A DNA stretch of 64,000 nucleotides from Artocarpus heterophyllus (Eukaryota; Streptophyta; Magnoliopsida; Rosales; Moraceae): contig CM046351.1 of NCBI GenBank assembly GCA_025403435.1, forward strand, positions 26,191,730 through 26,255,729, in the 5' to 3' direction. Shown in pieces: positions 56,516 through 64,000 of this stretch. The notes below the pieces were generated by a model. That model was not told the origin of the DNA, searched no databases, and worked only from the letters and a program-made list of their open reading frames with translations. A program made the position numbers and the translations under genes. The first letter of the stretch is position 1, and each line of letters begins with the position of its first letter.

Positions 56516-57798
56516 AACATATAAATCAAATAATCAATATCTATGTAAGAACCCAAACCCAAGTTCTTATAACAATAATCAAACCCATTCAAACAATCAA
56601 TGTCTACTTTTAACTCCTAGCAAAATGATGAATCAAGAAGTTTATCATCTTAGAGTACTTATCCAAAAATAAAATAAATCCATGCCAACAAAGACAAACA
56701 CGCTTAACCACCTTTCGCCTGCTGCACTGATCCGAGTCTTTCTCTCCTCCATGTTGCTCTCTAAGTTTCAAGTCAACCTTTTTCATTTCTTGCTCTCCCA
56801 CAACCAATCCTAACCATTTATTTTCATTAGAAGATTTCACTACGCGAGACTTTTTCATGATATTGTGGCACTGTTTGATCAGCTTTCCAAATTTTTGCCT
56901 AAGGGATGAGTTCGTCTAAGGTGGCGGTAGGATTCACCGGAGCCAGTGGGGAATGTGGGTTTTTTTTTTTTTTTTCTCTCTCTCTGTTTGTAGTCTTTTA
57001 GAGTAATTATTTTAATCTGATAAACTTTTATCTCTTTTTATCGTTAAATCTAAATCTAACGGTCCAAATAAAAATTCTCCACTAGTGGACAATTTTACCA
57101 CACTCCATTATAGTTTTTCCCTTAATGTATATAATCCAAACAATTAGTGATTTATTTGGTAGAGGTGCAAAGTAAAAAATAAAAATAAAACTTGGAAAGT
57201 GTTTAAGGAGGAAAAATAGAAAAGTTGATCATTTGGTACAAATAAACAAAAAAAAAGAAAAAAATGAATAATTGATAATTAGGGGCCTATTTAAGTTATT
57301 TGTAAAAAGTTTTAAGAGGGAAACATTATCACATATAAATGTAAACATAAGACGATGTTTGGTTCAAACTAGCTTTCTAAACGTATCTTGTTGGGACTCT
57401 TTTTCGTGATATTGGCAAAGGGGTAGGCCTTAAGGAAACTAGAAATTTGCCAGTTTGGTTGATGTTTTGCCATTCTAGACTCTTAGTTACAATGTTTTTG
57501 GCCAAAGTTACAAGTTTTGGGCTAAATAGGGAAGTCATTCGATGTAGGAAAACTCCCTCAAAGGGGTTTTTGAAGATGCTCAACCTCTACTCTGACTATT
57601 GCAGCGCCTCTGGATACAGGGTGCCATTTCGACTAGTTTGTAAGAAATGAAAAGGAGACACAAAATGTGCCGACTTGCCTTTTCAGATAGTCACTTAACT
57701 TTCTTAAATATCGTTCTTAAATATTAATCTTACTTACTTAGTGAGAAAAAATACTGAATTAATTTTTTTTCTTTAAACATTCTTGAAAAACATACTTA
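56516..57798. other. Intergenic, no supported gene
   Basis: AT-rich with a poly-T/(TC)n tract near 56960-56990. A slightly less AT-rich patch at 57380-57650 has short frames on both strands but nothing recognisable. Confidence 0.45.
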
Positions 57799-57803
57799 AA
57801 AAC

Positions 57804-59928
57804 TGTTGCGACCTCTGTCGCCATTCAAGTTGAGACCTCGTTTATTAAAATTTACTAAGAAACATTTATTAAATCATAGCTTAAAACTTAACTTTATAAT
57901 TATATAAAACAGTTCGTAAACTGTATCTTAAAACTTTGAAAACATTTCTTAATACTTTGACTTTTTTGAACTTTGAAAACATTGTATCAAATAGTGGGAA
58001 AACATTTTCTTTGTACAGCGAAAACTTACTGTGGTGGTATCCATATCCAAATCTTCGCATATGCCTTCCGCAGCATCCAGCTCTTCTAACAGGTCCTAAT
58101 GGTCGCCCATAAAACTATCTACAGCATGAAAAAACTTTTAATGAGCTTTCGCTCAGTAAGTTCAAACATATTCTCACAAATCATTTAAAACATGTTTTAA
58201 AAACTTTTCTCATGAAAACCTTTTTTCTCATGAAAACCTTTCTCTTAAAACATTTTTCATAAACGTTTTTCATTAAACATTTTAAAACGTTTTTATAAAC
58301 GTTCTTCATAAACTTTTTCTTGAAAACATAAAAATATTTTTCATAAACTTTTATCATAAAAATTATCCAAAATGTTTTTCATAAACATAACATATAACAT
58401 TTCATAACAAGGAATACCAGCAAAGTCAAAATGAATGATTCCATTTATGTTTGATTATGAACTTTTGATTATGAGCGTCTTGTGAACATTCCTTTCTTAC
58501 TTTAACTTTCTATCGTCGTTCCTTAACATCCTTATCTTACTTTAGCTTTCTATCCTTATTCCTTAACTTTCCTTATCTTACTTTAGTATTCTATCTTTAT
58601 TCCTTAACTTTCCCCAAATTCCAACGTTTAGGGGGACTTTTTGGCTGATTTTTAAATATGTCAAAAATTTATTTTTCTTTGCAATTTAGTCCCTTTGGAA
58701 TTTCACCAAAACCCTTACTTTCTTCTTTCCATCATAAAATAACCATGCCATAATGTCCATATTACATGTCATGGCCTAAACATTTTATCAAACACTTTGT
58801 ATACATAAAAAACATAAACTTTTCAAGTATAAAGTTTAGAATTTACCTAAACTTTGTCAATCTTTTTTGATCCTCCACTTGTGCAATTAAACTTGCTTAG
58901 ATTTCTTTGTCATAAACCATGACAAAATTCTATCAAAAACCCATCCATAACTTTGAATAAAAATCACTAAAACCCTTAGAAAAAGTTTAAAAATTTACCT
59001 CTGAAGTTGCAAAACTTTGCACTAAAACATTAGGGCTTGCCTTAAGCTTGATTTGGAGGCTTGAATTCCACCAAAACTTGAGGGAGAAAGTGATTATGGA
59101 GGGGACGGTTTTTTTTTTTGGTGAATATGGAGCATTTTCTTCTTCTTCTTCTTCTTTTCCTTTATTTCTTTCTTCCTTTTCATGTTCTTCTCTCTCTTCT
59201 TTTCTTTTTTTCTTGCACGTTGGAGACCAAATGGTCTCTTATACCATCAATATATTCACCCTTTTTTTTTCCTTTTTCTTTTCTTTTCTCTCTCTTTTTT
59301 TTAAAAGGTGGTGAGTCACCATTTGACTCATGGTAATCAAGTGAGTTCCCTTAGGTGGCTTTAGGTGATTGGGCCACATTTCATGGTGTGGTGGCCCAAT
59401 CAAATCCATTGAGTGCCCACTAAACTTTTTACGTAATCCAAGTTTATACTGACAGTATTTTTCCTATACTGTTAGTATTCTTTTTCATATAGTTCATGAG
59501 GTTCTATAACCTCCCATACTTATTTACATCCATCACATAATGTAATTCCAATGTTATCTAACTTTGTACAGTCCAAATTTATATTGATAGTATTTTTCGT
59601 ATATTGTCAGTATATTCTCTATACTGCTATAGCATTCCTTATTCATCCGTATTCTTCAAACAGTATTATTTCTATACTGCTTTAACTTAAACAGTCCAAT
59701 TTCTGTATTGCTTGACCTTAAACAGTCCAATTTCTCACTGCATTACTTTTGCAATGTAATTTTCATACTGCATAACTTTATCAGTGTACTTTTTTATACT
59801 GTATTATTCTAATACTGTATAATTTTTCATATTATTATACAATATTTTTCCTTAAACTGTATTTTTCTCTTATATAATCCTTAACTTATTGTATTTTTAA
59901 TGTATTAAAAATGCTTGGGTGTTATACA
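57804..59928 (-). mobile_element. Probable solo LTR, dispersed repeat copy C
   Basis: Begins TGTTGCGACC and ends GGGTGTTATACA, so on the minus strand it reads TGTATAACACCC to GGTCGCAACA, the TG...CA form of an LTR with an ACACCC-type start common in Ty3/gypsy. Length is 2.1 kb with no coding sequence. The flanks, AAAAC and AAAAT, are only a weak target-site-duplication candidate. It contains a (TTC)n stretch near 59137 and pyrimidine-rich tracts. It is homologous to copies A and B. Confidence 0.7.
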
Positions 59929-60069
59929 AAAATGATTAATGCATTTTTTTTATTTTGTATCTTTGACATGGGTTAAAACACCTAGTTTGGCTATCAAGTT
60001 AGGGGAAGGCCGACTTTGTTTTGTTGTGTGACTTTTCCCTTGGTGCATGTGGGTTAATGAGCTGATTTG
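59929..60069. other. Short spacer, no gene seen
   Basis: Sequence between two mobile elements; nothing supported. Confidence 0.5.
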
Positions 60070-60077
60070 ATCAAAGT

Positions 60078-61610
60078 TAGGGGTGACAATTCATGTCGTC
60101 GGGTCGTGTTAGTGTCGGGTTGGGGTTAATTTTTACAAAAATTGGGTCAATACTAACTCGATCTGTGACACGAATAGGTTGAGAATTCTCAACCCTAACA
60201 CGACTCGTTTTGGTAGGGTTGAGACGAAAACGACCCGTGCCAACCCATTCCTTACACAATGTTAAAAAAATAACCTGTGACCCGTATTTGACCCACAACC
60301 TAATTGTGACCCGTAACCGGCTATGACCTGTATTCAAATATATGACTTTGTCTAGGTTTTTATTGAATATGGTTTGCATTTTGTGCCCAAATGAACTTCC
60401 TGACATCACAAAATAATAATCATTTTCTCAACCATCTAGAGTTCCACTTGTTAAAACTTAAAATGTTTAAGAAACCCATAATGAGAGCCATTAGTCTAGC
60501 AAGCAACACGACTGAAAACTTGAAATTTTCAAGCAACCACAAAACACCCCAACTACGTTACAACTTCAACAGAGAACAACCATTAAGAGTGGAACATATG
60601 ATAAAACTAAAACAAGAAGAAGAAAGAAGAAAGAGAGAAAGAAAACCACCAAAACTTGCCAACACCCCAAAAACAGAAACAAAACTTCATTTTCCAATAC
60701 ATAGATGCACATGCTCATCACAACAACAACAACAATCCCTCATCTTCTCCTCTCTAATCACCAATGCGACAACTTACTTCTCTCTTTCTCGTCTTTTTCT
60801 CTCTCTTCCTCAGCCTCACCGTTGTTGGTGTCGATGTGGAGTGCGATAGCGACTACTCGAAGTTGTCAGGAATCATCATCCCTGGATTTGCCTCCACACA
60901 TGGTTGATCCTCGACTACCCTTACTCTCCTATTGATTTTAACCCTCTCGATTTGGTCTGGCTTGACACGGCAAAAGTAAATATCTTATTTACAAGCATCC
61001 ACAAAACACCCTGTTGGCATTACAAACTTGAAATAAAAAATAAAGAGGGAAGAGACTCAACCTACCAGAAATGGAGGCTGTGTGAGTGCAAGAGAGGGCC
61101 AGAGAGGGAAAAAGGACGCTGAATTTCTATGAGCCTACAAAGGAGAAGAGTGCTTGTGGTGAAGCTGACCTTTTGAATGTGTGAGGGGTGAAGAGCCAAC
61201 GGTGAGAGACTGAGGGATGGAGAGGCAGAGTGAAGGGGACAGGGAGAATCGGAGCTGGGAGGGAGAGGGAGAGCCAGAGAGGGTTTTTGAAAATTTTTGG
61301 AGAAGGGGTGGCTGGGGAAAACAAAAAGATAAGTGATAAGAGAGGTAAGGTTTGATCTTTTAACGTCTTATATTATATCTTATATAATATTAATAATAGG
61401 TAATTTTTTTAAAATTAATTAATTAAACACGAGTCAGTAACAGTCATTTTAGTGTTAGATGGGTTGACCTGAACATGACCCGTTTTTTTACGGGTTAGTT
61501 TTGGGTCGACACTAAAATGACCCGTGGTCAAATTTTCTAACACTAACCCATAAAAAAACGTGTCAGGTTTGTGTCGTGTCATTGTATCGCAATCCATATT
61601 GCTGACTCTA
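60078..61610. mobile_element. hAT-like non-autonomous element, third copy (different family)
   Basis: Starts TAGGGGTGACAATTCATG and ends with the loosely inverted ATTGCTGACTCTA. Flanks are GATCAAAGT and GATCAAGT, an 8-bp-type duplication with one extra A. Subterminal zones carry inverted, repeated GGGTCGTGT and CACGACTCG words (60090-60330 and 61430-61585). The interior (60390-61330) is different in composition and may be captured sequence. No transposase frame is present. Confidence 0.68.
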
Positions 61611-61618
61611 GATCAAGT

Positions 61619-64000
61619 GATCTAGTAAGCTGATATGTTGGGTGGACTAATTAGTCCTAATGGGTATTTCCCTAAAATTGGGCTAAGACTTTTTTTTTTG
61701 GCTAGTTTTTTTTAATTTCTTCCATGACCTATTTTATTCTAATTCCTTGCAGATTAGAGCCTCCTCAAGTGAACCAAAAGTCTAATCTAGCTAAATGAAA
61801 TGAGCCTATTTACATTCCTTAGACTTCCAAACCGCAGCCTACTTAGAGATCCCGAAAGCATGGCTCAGGTCCAAGTAGTAACAACCATACCTTTGGGTCA
61901 CATTATGAGATAGGACTTGGGCTCACGTCTTGTGAAAATTAATTTATTTACCTTAAACAGATATGAATGATATAAGTATAGCCCACTTGGAGCCCAAGTG
62001 ATCTTATTATTTATTTTTTAAAATTTAGAATTTCTCCTCTTACCTTGTTTTTGTCCCTTTAAATTTTTATAATCTCAAATAGTCCCTAAATCCAAGTTGC
62101 CCAATCATATATTCTTAAGTTTTATGGTTTTCTTTCCATTTCTTCTTATTTTAAGTCTATAATATTTATAATTTAAATTTTATGCAAAATGTTTTAAAAA
62201 CTCCATTTACACTCTTTCTTTTAGTTAATGTTTTAAAAACTCCATTTACACTCTTACTTTTATTATGCCTTATTAGTTATCACATTTCAAATATTTTTCT
62301 TGCCTCCATTATTTAAAATTAAAAAACCCAAAAACAAAAATATCATATAATATTAATCAATTTGTATATTTTTAATTAAACTCATGACTCCTGAACAATT
62401 TTTATGACTTCGATCTTGTGTATTGGTACATGCTTTTAATAGTTAGTATTTTGTGTGAAAATTATATTTATTGGACTATTGTAAGACTATTAAGACTTTG
62501 GAACATACATACTAGTATTTAATTTTGAACAAAGTTTTGCCTTTAGATTTGGAGTTAATGAATTGCTTAACTTAACAAATTATAATTAGTCACTGCTCCA
62601 TTTTTAGGGCGTGACAATAAAGTGTTTCATATGCGATGAAAGTTTGTCTATTTTTATTAAGAATTGAAATATTTCATTTTAAAACAATGGATTCCAACAT
62701 GATAACAATTCTGTTGTAATTTTCATTGAGATAATTATATTCTATTCATCATGGCCTTAATTTTTAGGGACAACACAAATCTTTAATGAGCGAACTAAAT
62801 AGGAGCACGTTTCTCACTCAAATTTTGAAAATATTTTTTTTATTCTTAAAAATCTTAAAAATTTCAATTATGTCCCATTGCATTAAAAAGTTATAATTAT
62901 GCCACCAGTGACTAATAAGTAAATTTTATATTCTTATTGAATACGAAATTATTTTTACTTTTATAGTGCTCCCACTTGAAAAAAATAAATTATAACTCTG
63001 CCACTAACCTCAACTGCATTTGTTTTTGTTATTCATAAAAAAAAAAAAAACCAAATAATAGTTTCTCACTATGGATGAAAAGGACTCGTGAGTTCTTAAT
63101 AGGTGGAGGGAAACAAGAAAAAAGGATGTAAGAAAAAATGCGCTCACTTTGCTAGTTTAATTTACAGAAAAAGAACGAAAACGACATGTGATTGAAGAAC
63201 AAAATTAGTAAAACAACTTATCATTTTCTTGAAAAGTTTTAAATGGCGTTTGTTTTTTGCGATTGAAGAGAAACTATGTATTGTTTCATATTTTAATAAA
63301 AAGGACACGTTTTCTTGCTTTATGGAAATGTACATGACATTAGTTTCAATATGTAGGAAAAACTACATACGATTGAAAGAACAAAACATTTATAAAAGGA
63401 CGCTTCATTTTTTATGGAAATTTGAATGACTTTCATTTTCACTATAGAGAAGAATTTACATGCCGTTTCATGTTTGCATAAATGTCATTTATATATATAT
63501 ATTTACAAGGCCTTATGCCTACTTTTATTTATTTATTTATTTATTGATAAAATGGCACCTTAAGTTCTATCCCCAAAGTTCGAACCTTAGATTCAACTAC
63601 CCCACCACACCCCTCCCACCATTTAGGTTAGCTCCATACAAGTTTTATAACAACTTTTATGCTTCTTACAAATCTATAACAACTACAACAACAACAACTG
63701 TTATATAAATAAGAGTTCCTTTTTTCACTATTGCATTTTTTGTCTTTCTATTTTGTCCTCACATGCTTCTCTTAAAGTGGGCCATACATGAGTAGATAAC
63801 CAATCAAATTAAATCAAGTAAAAAAAAATATTTACCAAGTCTTTAGCAAAAAACAATAAAAAGTAAAGAAGTTTTGATTTTTTTCTCAAATATAAGAAAG
63901 AGAATTTTAACTTTTACTATAGCAAAGATATCCGAGTATCAAAAGTTTAAGAGTACGCTTGGTTGAATATTCAAATCAAGGTTCGAATCATTTTGCTACA
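61619..64000. other. Intergenic, no gene seen
   Basis: AT-rich right edge of the window with homopolymers and a (TTTA)n tract at about 63522-63544. No exon or RNA gene supported. Confidence 0.5.
62189..62266 (+). repeat. Tandem duplication of about 39 bp
   Basis: AATGTTTTAAAAACTCC followed by ATTTACACTCTTWCTTTTA occurs twice in succession. Confidence 0.75.

Overview
This is plant nuclear DNA, almost certainly from a flowering plant and probably a eudicot. It is AT-rich and dominated by LTR retrotransposons, non-autonomous DNA elements and one retroposon. Only two host genes are convincing: a ten-exon EMSY-LIKE (ENT domain plus Tudor/Agenet-like) chromatin gene at 34.6-39.3 kb on the plus strand, and an intronless gene for a conserved plant protein of unknown function at 40.7-41.7 kb on the minus strand. 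They are convergent. I cannot name the species.

Layout. 0.3-9.1 kb: a complete Ty1/copia element with 2-kb LTRs and a perfect 5-bp target-site duplication (TSD); its gag-pol is broken by stops, a frameshift and a small deletion. 10.0-11.0 kb: a GC-rich poly(A)-tailed retroposon with a perfect 11-bp TSD. 13.1-13.8 kb: an imperfect foldback element. 15.3-22.8 kb: a non-coding LTR element whose interior is an array of short repeats, itself interrupted by a probable 2-kb solo LTR. 25.6-26.1 kb: a possible two-exon pseudogene. 27.2-28.0 and 32.9-33.7 kb: two hAT-like non-autonomous elements of one family in opposite orientation. 30.6-32.6, 43-55 (interrupted) and 57.8-59.9 kb: three diverged copies of another LTR-like repeat. 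43.3-45.7 kb: a solo LTR. 45.8-54.1 kb: a very young, complete LTR element. 55.0-56.5 kb: a gutted copia copy. 60.1-61.6 kb: a third hAT-like element.

The most interesting object is the 8.3-kb LTR element at 45757-54063. Its LTRs differ at only about seven positions by eye. It has a perfect TSD (ACATT), an initiator-Met primer-binding site and a Ty3/gypsy-style polypurine tract, but no gag, protease, integrase or reverse transcriptase. It carries two intact same-strand ORFs instead. ORF1 (173 aa) has a basic patch followed by a four-cysteine finger, resembling the cysteine-rich nucleic-acid-binding proteins of carlavirus-like plant RNA viruses. ORF2 (216 aa) is an intronless member of the LOG family (cytokinin riboside 5'-monophosphate phosphoribohydrolase) that keeps the PGGxGT motif but has lost the usual catalytic arginine segment. 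An apparently mobile element carrying a virus-like RNA-binding protein next to a remodelled cytokinin-activation enzyme is not something I know as a described system.

The same LTR family lies in inverted orientation immediately upstream as a solo LTR, only 67 bp away, forming a roughly 2-kb inverted repeat. Nothing else in the window looks like a working pathway; the remaining sequence is AT-rich intergenic DNA with small tandem duplications and microsatellites.
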